From: Lineus longissimus
Lineage: Eukaryota; Nemertea; Pilidiophora; Heteronemertea; Lineidae
Assembly: GCF_910592395.1 (NCBI RefSeq)
Contig: NC_088310.1
Coordinates: 14,641,501 to 14,705,500, forward strand
Direction: 5' to 3'
Length of the DNA stretch: 64,000 nucleotides
This document shows positions 56,181 to 63,213 of the stretch, piece by piece (position 1 is the first letter of the stretch; every line of letters begins with the position of its first letter). The translations under genes were made by a program, and so were the position numbers. Below the pieces are notes generated by a model. That model was not told the origin of the DNA. It did not search any database and was given only the letters and a program-made list of their open reading frames with translations.

Positions 56181-57329
56181 AATGTAAAGGATGACACACA
56201 GCAGTATCTAAGGGATTTGTACTACAACCCTGAGAGTCCCGTGGCTTACAGTTCTTTGAGTAAAATCTTGAAACAGGTCAAGGAAGATATGACTTCGTCA
56301 CGAGAGCAGAGCACAACTTCGTTGTTAGGGAGAAAGTCCCGCTCAGGAAAACTTATTAAACAAAAAGAAGTGAAAGAATTTCTAGAAACACTACCAACTC
56401 ACCAACTACACAAACCGGCCATTAAGAAATTCACCTTCAGGAAGACAATGGTATCGTACATCGATCAACAATGGCAAGCAGATCTGGTTGACATGCAGAA
56501 ATTCGAGAAACAAAATAAAGGCAACAGATTCATTTTAACAGTCATAGATCTATTTAGTCGTTTTTCTTGGGCTCTAGCAGTTAAGAGTAAGAGGGGAGAA
56601 GAAATCAGAGATGCATTTAAAGTGATATTTGAGGAAGCAAAACCAACGAAAATCCAGTTTGATGACGGTAAAGAATTTTACAACAAACACTTCAAGGAAC
56701 TCTTAACAGAAAATGACATAGAATGGTTCTCCACAAAATCTGATAAGAAGGCAGCAGTAGTAGAGAGATTCAATAGAACCCTTAAAGAAAAAATGTGGCG
56801 TTATTTCACCGCTAAGGAGACTGACAAGTGGATTGACGTTCTGGATGACCTGGTCAGCGGCTACAATAACACATTTCACTCATCAATAGGTATGAAACCT
56901 GTAGACGCCAGAAAGATGGAAAACGAAGGAACAGTGTGGTACAATCTTTACGGTCTTCACCTCAAAGAGACATTTGGTGATCCAAAGTACAAAGTAGGTG
57001 ACAGTGTAAGAATTTCAAAGTACAAGTCCATTTTCGGTAAAGGTTACATGCCCAACTACACTGAGGAGGTGTTCCAAATCAAACAGATCATATTTACTCA
57101 CCCTATCGTCTACCAGCTTGAGGATTACCACAAAGAAGAAATTCAAGGATATTTCTATGAAGAGGAATTGAGCTATGTTCCTAATCCGGACCAGCTAGAG
57201 TACAAGATCGAGAAAATCCTAAGGTACAAGACCAGTAAAGGCAAGAAATACGGATTAGTGAAGTGGAAGGGTTACAGTGATAAGTTCAATGAATGGTTAC
57301 CAGTTTCTGATATCAAATCATTGAAATGA
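56178..57329 (+). CDS. Polinton retroviral-type integrase with chromodomain
   Basis: 383 codons. The rve core has WQADLVDM (Asp 102), IQFDDGKEF (Asp 162) and VVERFNRTLKEKMW (Glu 196), close to the D,D(35)E spacing. An SH3-like segment around YKVGDSVRISKYK is followed by a C-terminal chromodomain (about 338-381, YGLVKWKGYSDKFNEWLPV). It would cut and join element ends, and the chromodomain may steer insertion to marked chromatin. Residues 37-57 (MTSSREQS and following) coincide with a palindromic repeat and lie where other integrases have a short linker. The N-terminal zinc motif is not evident. The start is set by CATTTAAATG. Confidence 0.92.
   Translation: MNVKDDTQQYLRDLYYNPESPVAYSSLSKILKQVKEDMTSSREQSTTSLLGRKSRSGKLIKQKEVKEFLETLPTHQLHKPAIKKFTFRKTMVSYIDQQWQADLVDMQKFEKQNKGNRFILTVIDLFSRFSWALAVKSKRGEEIRDAFKVIFEEAKPTKIQFDDGKEFYNKHFKELLTENDIEWFSTKSDKKAAVVERFNRTLKEKMWRYFTAKETDKWIDVLDDLVSGYNNTFHSSIGMKPVDARKMENEGTVWYNLYGLHLKETFGDPKYKVGDSVRISKYKSIFGKGYMPNYTEEVFQIKQIIFTHPIVYQLEDYHKEEIQGYFYEEELSYVPNPDQLEYKIEKILRYKTSKGKKYGLVKWKGYSDKFNEWLPVSDIKSLK
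56291..56313 (-). repeat. Polinton palindromic element, arm inside integrase
   Basis: GACTTCGTCACGAGAGCAGA plus GCA. In frame, it yields TSSREQS. Same subtype as 62362-62388. Confidence 0.7.
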
Positions 57330-57351
57330 AATAAAGTCTCTAAAGTGACTT

Positions 57352-57372
57352 AAGTCACAAGAACAAGTTCGA
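57352..57372 (-). repeat. Degenerate palindromic-repeat arm
   Basis: AAGTCACAAGAACAAGTTCG resembles the minus-strand arm of the Polinton palindromic family. An adjacent perfect palindrome GTGACTTAAGTCAC lies at 57345-57358. Confidence 0.4.
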
Positions 57373-57813
57373 AAAACGTAATTTAAAAAAAAATGTCCTA
57401 CTAAATAAAGAAAGAAATGGATGGAGCAATATTTAATGCTACTGTCAATGTGTATCAGCAACAACCTATGTATCAGCAGCAACCTATGTATCAGCAACAA
57501 CCAGTAATTTCAGGACCTACAATTTATTGTGTTAAGTGCTGTGAAAAGAAACCTGAAATTAATTTTGAAAAGAACAGGCGTAATAAATACTTGATTACTG
57601 TAAAGAATGTGGTTCAAGTAAAATCAAGGGATGTAATAAATGTTATGAAAATAAATTACTAAGTGATGGTGAATTTGGTAAAGACGGAAATAGAGGTAAC
57701 TGCAGATCATGTTTTAATTCATATTACAAAAAGGATTACCTTGACCAAAATGGTAATAGAGACAGACACAAAATTAGAGTTGGTCTAAACCGCATTTCTA
57801 AGGGAGAGTGTAA

Positions 57814-57840
57814 TCGAGCTATGCTCTCAGGACGAAGTCC
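57814..57840 (+). repeat. Polinton palindromic element, arm inside HNH-like gene
   Basis: TCGAGCTATGCTCTCAGGAC then GAAGTCC. In frame, it yields RAMLSGRSP. Confidence 0.8.
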
Positions 57841-57925
57841 GACCGGTAATTCATCATTCAATCTAGGATGTACAGACAGTTTCTTCTCACAGTGGTTAGA
57901 GTACCAGAGGAGTCTATCTCCAATA

Positions 57926-57952
57926 GGACAAAGTCCCGAGAACAGAGTTCGA
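57926..57952 (-). repeat. Polinton palindromic element, second arm inside HNH-like gene
   Basis: GGACAAAGTCCCGAGAACAG then AGTTCGA. In frame, it yields GQSPENRVR. Confidence 0.8.
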
Positions 57953-58403
57953 ATAGTAGAAGAAGAGTTGGATCATGTCTTACCAATCAAGGAATTCAAA
58001 GATAAACCTGAACTGTGCTTTGCTTGGTTTAACATTAGACCAATGGAAAAGACAGAAAACAGACAGAAGAGTGCTAAAGTAGACTACACACTATTTAAGG
58101 ATCAATTGGATAGGTCAATGGATTTCATGGTAAAAATGAGAAGTGAAAACTGGTTTGTCTTTCGAGACCAGGATGTAATACCAAATTGGAAAATAGTGAT
58201 ATCACAGCATTTCGGGGATTATCTTCGTGATGAAAATATGATTCTGCTTGATAGATTATCGAATTTAAATAATAACATGAGAATGAACCAGAACATTAAC
58301 ATATGTAGTCAGACAGAAATCATAAACGAGATGATTAAGTTGAATAATAGACTTGAAAGAAATTTACTCTTTGCAGTGAATTGATTTTATTTTACTTAAT
58401 TAA

Positions 58404-58673
58404 ATGAATAGAACTTGGGGTTACACAAAACGACCACGTAATAGGAAAGAAAGATTAGAACGATTTCATAGAGAATTAGAGGCAGAAGTAGAGTCAAAGT
58501 TGGAGCCTGGTCCCGAAAAACCTTTAAAACCTGCTGTGCCTGCTGGGACAGAAAAACCTGTTGGGTCAGAAAAACCTTTAAAATTTAATGTACTTCAAAA
58601 ACCTGTAGTGTCTGTAGGATCAACACTAAACACTAAAAATGACAGAACAACTGATTCTAGTTATTCCCACTAA
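58404..58673 (+). CDS. Unknown Pro/Lys/Glu-rich protein
   Basis: 89 codons in TTAATTAA/ATGA context. A basic start (RTWGYTKRPRNRKERLERFH) is followed by low-complexity EKPLKPAVPAGTEKPVGSEK-type repeats and a Ser/Thr-rich end. No domain is recognised. The basic head could bind nucleic acid, but this is only composition. It is placed 19 bp after the HNH-like gene and 4 bp before the next, so it is probably expressed with its neighbours. Confidence 0.5.
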   Translation: MNRTWGYTKRPRNRKERLERFHRELEAEVESKLEPGPEKPLKPAVPAGTEKPVGSEKPLKFNVLQKPVVSVGSTLNTKNDRTTDSSYSH

Positions 58674-58677
58674 TTAA

Positions 58678-59337
58678 ATGGATGGAGACAATAAGGTTTA
58701 TCCAGATTTAAGTAATTTAAACTCTGAAAGTCATTTGAACTATGAAAGGTCTGAAAAGCATACAGAAAGTAACCCTCAGGCTTTCAGACTACAACAAATA
58801 TGTGAGGTTAAGAGTTTCTTAGAAAGCGAGATTGAATTTAGAAGAAAGATATTTTCAAAGTACAAAAAAGCATTTAGCGTAATTACTGGCATTAGCCATT
58901 TCCTTAATTTAACTAGCGTAGCAGCCGGATCTGTTGGTGTTTCCGCTCTAGCTGGTGTCATCACGGCACCGATAGGCTTAGCTTTGGGTGGCGTAACAAT
59001 AGGTAGTGCCATTATTTCATCAGCCTTAGGCTGGGAGAAAAAGAATATTCTAAGGAAAATTGAAAAGCATGAGAATATCAGAATGTTGGCAATTTCAAAA
59101 CTGAACACAATCAATGATTTGGTTAGTAAAGCCTTAACCGATTCTCACATATCTACAGATGAGTTTACTTTGATTCTCAAGGAGAAGGAGAAATACATTT
59201 CGATGAAACATGCCATTAGGAAAAAACAAAGGGAGGAAAGTTCAGCTGTTGATGTAGAGTCTTTAAAGAAGACTTTTTTAGAAGAAGGAAAAAAACTAGC
59301 ACAGACAGAGATGCTAGAAAAACTAAAAGTTCAGTAA
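58678..59337 (+). CDS. Conserved Polinton membrane protein
   Basis: 219 codons, context TAATTAA/ATGG. Acidic N-terminus, helical region with IEFRRKIFSKYKKAFSVITG, then two adjacent hydrophobic segments (about 81-103 and 104-122; AAGSVGVSALAGVITAPIGL, ALGGVTIGSAIISSAL). These are followed by IRMLAISKLNTINDLVSKAL, HISTDEFTLILKEKEKY and a charged tail. The arrangement and the KLNTI.D.VSKAL.D..IS.(D/E)EF pattern are common to an uncharacterised protein of many animal Polintons. It is likely membrane-active, perhaps in entry or virion assembly, but no function is established. It converges on the polymerase gene. Confidence 0.72.
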   Translation: MDGDNKVYPDLSNLNSESHLNYERSEKHTESNPQAFRLQQICEVKSFLESEIEFRRKIFSKYKKAFSVITGISHFLNLTSVAAGSVGVSALAGVITAPIGLALGGVTIGSAIISSALGWEKKNILRKIEKHENIRMLAISKLNTINDLVSKALTDSHISTDEFTLILKEKEKYISMKHAIRKKQREESSAVDVESLKKTFLEEGKKLAQTEMLEKLKVQ

Positions 59338-59468
59338 ATCAAACAGGACCCGGACTACGTCCTAATCCTAATGTGGTGTATCACTATCACTATTATCATG
59401 ACTTCGGTGTTAGGGATGAATTTCACCAAGTAACACTACCATCAGCACCACCCTATTCATTAGTTTAA
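59338..59468 (+). other. Spacer with His/Tyr-rich open frame
   Basis: Past the preceding stop, another frame stays open to 59466-59468 and reads PNPNVVYHYHYYHDFGVRD, then LPSAPPYSLV. No ATG starts it. It may be a lost C-terminal extension or a fossil small gene. GGACCCGGACTACGTCC at 59346 resembles the centre of the palindromic family. Confidence 0.3.
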
Positions 59469-59527
59469 TCGAACTTTGTTCTCTGGACGTAGTCCGACTA
59501 GGACAAAGTCCAGAGAGCAAAGCTCGA
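59469..59527. repeat. Polinton palindromic element, full hairpin
   Basis: Arms of 27 nt (59469-59495, 59501-59527) around loop GACTA. Arm text TCGA.CTTTG.TCTCTGGAC then GTCC. It lies between convergent genes and directly abuts the TAA at 59466-59468. Confidence 0.85.
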
Positions 59528-59528
59528 C

Positions 59529-59555
59529 TCGAGCTATGCTCTCAAGACGTAGTCG
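59529..59555 (+). repeat. Polinton palindromic element, single arm
   Basis: TCGAGCTATGCTCTCAAGAC then GTAGTC, four bases before the polymerase stop (59559-59561). Confidence 0.75.
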
Positions 59556-59558
59556 TAC

Positions 59559-60428
59559 TCAAGCGAAGTTTGAATCGCTGTAATCTATGTAGCCTTCATA
59601 ATACATTCCAAATGGTAAGGTGCTTATTCCATCTTCAAGTATGAACCTCTTGTCATCAAAAGGACTGAGGCTTTTTTTGTCAACTTCTTCCAAATAGATT
59701 TGGTGTTTATCTGATCTTAAGTGTCTCATCTTGTGGTAAAATGACCTACTCTTTTCAAGACAATCAACATAGTCATCAAATGAGATATTTCTCCTTACTA
59801 CATTCTTGGCAATACCCTTTAATTTCTTAGAATCGTAATCTTTTGTCGAGCCTTGCTCTCCAGACATAGTCTTGGTCCTGTAAGCGTACATCTTACTTCT
59901 CAGGGCAATGAATTCAGTCATCTCTACTCCTCCTAGCTCATCCTTAAAGTAGCCTGGTACCTTCTTCTTACTGGTATCATAGAGTGGATGATCTTTTGGA
60001 TAATTACTGAAGTCAAAATAGTGTCTCAACTCCTTTAAGTCTTTAGTTAAGTCATCAGTATTAATGTTAAGTACAAAGGAATCTGTATCTAGATACAGTA
60101 GTTCAATATTTTTCTCACCAAAGTACGGTTGAAGAACTTCATAATAGAATTCATACATTAATAATTTAGACAATTCAAGTACTGAAGCTCCTATGTAGAT
60201 TGGTTTGTTGAATTTCATTGATGTTTTCCTCATGCTAATAGCAGCATTATGTTCGTCAAATACGCATATCGATGAAAACCTGGGATTGGCCATTACATTC
60301 CTGGCTCTCTCCCCGTCCGATACAAATTCAATTTCAACCCTGTTCCTTACATTCTCACAAGTTTTTCCATAGAACGCATTGTTCATCAGTTTAAAATAGT
60401 CTTTCTCAAAATCAGTCTTAGAATCCAT
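59559..60428 (-). pseudogene. pPolB: Protein-primed DNA polymerase B, C-terminal part
   Basis: 289 codons of the palm and thumb: motif B KLMNNAFYGKT (residues 13-23) and motif C YLDTDSFV (112-119), ending DYSDSNFA. It directly continues the 60461-62602 part in another frame, and its first ATG is internal. With the upstream part it forms the replicative enzyme that copies Polinton DNA from a protein primer. A reading-frame change near 60477-60484, in a short T/A run, separates the two, either a true mutation or a base-call error. A palindromic arm overlaps the KDYDSK region. Confidence 0.9.
59846..59872 (+). repeat. Polinton palindromic element, arm inside polymerase C-part
   Basis: TCGAGCCTTGCTCTCCAGAC then ATAGTCT. 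The polymerase frame reads SGEQGS across it. Confidence 0.65.
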
Positions 60429-60808
60429 ACGTCTTTTAGTGTTAAAATCAATGTATGGTGCTAACCACTTTGATTGTTTAAAGCTATCACTGAATGAACC
60501 CTCTTAAGTACCATTCCGTGCTTGAGGTAAAATTGTAGCATTCTGTAATGCACTATGTAATTAGTTTTATCCTTTTGTGTTAGTATTAGTTTCTCTACAT
60601 TTGATCTTTTATCATCGCCCAGTAACTCTCTCTGGTAAGGACTTAATTCATCATCTTCAATAAAGAGAGATTCGGGACAGAATGGAAAGTTCCTTGACTT
60701 AAATTTAATATTTCCTGGATACTCCAAATCAACCTCTAAGAAGTAGCCTACTTCACTATCACTTGGAATTGCCATAATCTGCTCTTTACTGATAACATTC
60801 ATGTTAAG

Positions 60809-60867
60809 TCGAGCTATGCTCTCGGGACTTTGTCCTAGTCGGACTTTGTCCTGAGAGCATAGCTCGA
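60809..60867. repeat. Polinton palindromic element, full hairpin inside polymerase
   Basis: Arms 60809-60835 and 60841-60867 around TAGTC. The reading frame of the polymerase runs straight through the hairpin, adding about 20 residues. Confidence 0.85.
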
Positions 60868-62361
60868 GTGGATCAATATCTATCATTTCAAAACTACCAT
60901 AGGGTTGAGGTTCCATCATGGACCAGCCGTAGAGATTATTTGCGTCTACGTAGAGTAGTTTGTGGTGTTCATCTGCCTTGACATGTCTTGTTCCCATAAC
61001 ACCCGAAATTCCACCTCGTATTGCTTTCTCAAAAGTAAGTAAGATGTTGGCATCAGTCAGTAGTTCTAGGTTTATTCCTGTGTACTTCAAACCAGCTTGC
61101 CAGGTTAGGCCTGGTGCCGAGTAACAGTGACAGGGATCTATCTGAAAGTAGTTCAAATTGACATCCCTGAATTTCTCAAATAAATCAGCTAAAAGGATCA
61201 CATCAGTTTTGAGGTAGAGGTCAATGAACTCACCGTGATTCCTGATCTTGAAATGATCCCATATTACCTTAGCCTCATCATAGGCAGAATCAGGTGCCAT
61301 TTCATTTTTCAATTCGTCAAAAAACATAGACTTTTCTAGGTAAGTAACATTGTAGCTTTCATGTGATGTGTAAAAAGAGTAAGGTACTGAACCCTTCTTC
61401 CTCAATAGCTTAAAGTCAGTGGTATTTGGGAACAGCTGTCTGGTAATTTTAAAATCATCATCCAACATTGATTTGGTTATGTTGTCTAAACTGAACTGCA
61501 GGAATCTGTAGGAGTCCAAAAACCTGAAACAACCGAACTGAAATGAGATGTATTCCTCTGATGTTTTGGCAAGTATTTTCAGTTTCTTGTACTTCGGTAG
61601 CTTATTCATTAATTCTTTAATAAATAAGTGAGAATCGTAATTACTGAGATTGTGAAAAAACACTGGAACAAACATAGCTTTCTTTTCATTCAAATTACAC
61701 GAGTTGTGAGCAGCACCTCGATATCTACCACAGTAGTGATCATGATCCTTGACCTTGTCATATCCCAAAGGTTGATTACAATAGTAACAATGTGTTTCTA
61801 ATTGATATTTATGCCAGTCTTCATCTGTCATTGTTAGAGGAAAGTTACAGTTCAATAAATTAGAGAATTGTTCTTCCATCCTGATTAACCAATTACAGAA
61901 CACATCTACAACATCAGCACCCCTGTGAGACACATACTGGCTACTGTAAAGGTGTGTGTAGTCTGAGTGAACATAAACACCAACAGCTGATGCATTTTGT
62001 TTAAAAAGTTTCTTTGAACTCGGTTCTTTCATCATAGGTGGCTCTACTGATACTACTGGTATGTTGCCTTCGGCAGAAGAACAAGGTTCGCTTATCGCTT
62101 CGAAATCAGCATAGATCACAAACGGAACTCTATTTTTGAATATGTACATGAAATGGTCCTTGAAATACAACAGATCGATGACATCATCATCATCATAATT
62201 CTTGGACAGGTAGAGAGGTTCTAGTTTTGCCTCACATGTGCTCTTAGCCCATTCGTTCTCTAACTTGAACACATTAATTTTGAGATTATTATCACTCTCT
62301 ATCTTAGGGATATCCTTTTGAATACATACAGGAAATGATTTGATTTTGATATCAGTAGTTT

Positions 62362-62388
62362 TCGAACTCTGTTCTCGTGACGAAGTCA
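62362..62388 (+). repeat. Polinton palindromic element, arm inside polymerase N-part
   Basis: TCGAACTCTGTTCTCGTGAC then GAAGTCA. The minus-strand frame reads MTSSREQSS, as in the integrase. Confidence 0.75.
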
Positions 62389-62423
62389 TTTGTAGCATAT
62401 CGGTAGTGATATTGAATGTACTC

Positions 62424-62450
62424 TCGAGCTCTGCTCTCAGGACAAAGTCC
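62424..62450 (+). repeat. Polinton palindromic element, arm inside polymerase N-part
   Basis: TCGAGCTCTGCTCTCAGGAC then AAAGTCC. The minus-strand frame reads DFVLRAELES. Confidence 0.8.
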
Positions 62451-62743
62451 GTCTCTGGATTTTCTTTCAGATATTTAGCGGCCAATAAAGACCAGAGAAA
62501 ACATTTATTGTCATTTGATTCCACATTTATTACTGCTTTTGTTTTAAATGGTAATTTAGTGTAATGACCACCTTTACACCTCTTGTAAGAACAGATGGTC
62601 ATGTTACAAGACTCTATTTTATTTAAAGTAAGTCCAGAACCTTGAAAGTACCTTTCCTCAATCTGTGTCTTAATGTAGTTTAACTGGTTGGTTATGGCAT
62701 AAATTGCCTGGTTCCTTGAAATTATTATGTGTTATATAAATTA

Positions 62744-63157
62744 TTATTGTGTTACACTTTCACCCTGACGATCAAACTGAGCAAATACTGATATGCTAAT
62801 TTTGTGATGGTAATCATTGAGTTGAAATAATACCTCCTCTAATTTATCTCTGTATTCATACACTTGTTTAGCTTCTCTGTCAATCTTCAAACTAATGGTG
62901 ACTACAGGCTTGCCAAATTGTTTTACTATTTCTATTCCACTCACTTTCTTTATGCCATCTAGCTCATTTTCCTCAAATGCAAGTTTCTTATCCATAGTTT
63001 TAGGGATCAGTGATGGGGCTCGGGGTTGAGCAAGAGGCACATAATCCGGATTTAATTTACTTAAGTGACCTTTGGTTCTCCTGTGAACAGCCATATTATT
63101 GTAGGATATGTACTTGTCACATGTAGTGCAAAGTATTTTCTGATTCTTATCAGTCAT
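62744..63157 (-). pseudogene. Zinc-finger protein, probable N-terminus of the polymerase
   Basis: I start it at ATG 63157 (context AAATAAATAGA/ATGA), not at the upstream TTG. Residues 8-29 form a C2H2/BED-like finger (CTTCDKYISYNNMAVHRRTKGH). Later come GKPVVTISLKIDREAKQVYE and a ISISVFAQFDRQGE end. Polinton polymerases usually carry such a long N-terminal region before the KAVINV block. The frame ends at 62744, and an open frame without ATG resumes at about 62722 (SRNQAIYAITNQL). A frameshift or a ~55-nt intron ending TTTCAAG could join them. It may instead be a separate small protein. Confidence 0.5.
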
Positions 63158-63213
63158 TCTATTTATTTGATTAAAATTTATTAAATTCAATAAATCTCTT
63201 GAATTAAATAGAA
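63158..63213. promoter_or_regulatory. Divergent intergenic region with AAATAAATAGA / AATTAAATAGAA motifs
   Basis: This 56-bp A/T-rich spacer separates minus-strand 63157 from plus-strand 63214. Both starts are preceded by (A/T)TAAATAGA, also present at the major capsid start. It is probably a bidirectional promoter of a class different from TTAAATG. Confidence 0.4.

Larger units (their letters stand above)
57417..58384 (+). pseudogene. Zinc-ribbon / HNH-like endonuclease, frameshifted
   Basis: The first frame (57417-57662) begins with three MYQQQP repeats and a CVKCCEKKP knuckle. Near 57590-57600 coding passes to another frame with YCKECGSSKIKGCNKCY and CRSCFNSYY zinc pairs, then LGCTDSFFSQWLEYQ, ELDHVLPIKEF and CFAWFNIRPM. 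The order zinc ribbons, GC(T)..F..WLE.Q, DH(V/I)(L/I)P, then (N/F)I(R/Q)P resembles an HNH-related nuclease seen in large DNA viruses and some mobile elements. It could nick DNA during replication, recombination or homing. Two palindromic arms (57814, 57926) sit in its linker. The break may be real or a base-call error. Confidence 0.6.
60461..62602 (-). pseudogene. pPolB: Protein-primed DNA polymerase B, exonuclease and palm start
   Basis: 713 codons. N-terminal GGHYTKLP...KAVINVESNDNKCFLWSL block. Exonuclease motifs are YADFEA (Exo I, ~164-169), FHNLSNYDSH (Exo II, ~316-325) and YLKTD (Exo III, ~463-467). A zinc/HNH-like insert CYYCNQPLGYDKVKDHDHYC (272-291) and AHNSCNLN are usual in Polinton polymerases. 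Polymerase motif A is DANNLYGW (553-560). Three palindromic repeats lie within it (residues ~52-62, ~71-80, ~579-599), all at sites that vary between homologues. The ATG at 62602 lacks the element's start context, and similar coding continues upstream without a stop to about 62722, so it is probably not the true start. Confidence 0.92.

Noticed and set aside
55016-62450. Palindromic repeats as a CRISPR array
   Set aside because: Spacing is irregular, copies lie in both orientations and inside genes, and the DNA is eukaryotic with no cas genes.
63158-63190. Upstream TTG start for the 62744 gene
   Set aside because: ATG at 63157 fits the AAATAAATAGA start context of other genes. The upstream codon is non-ATG.
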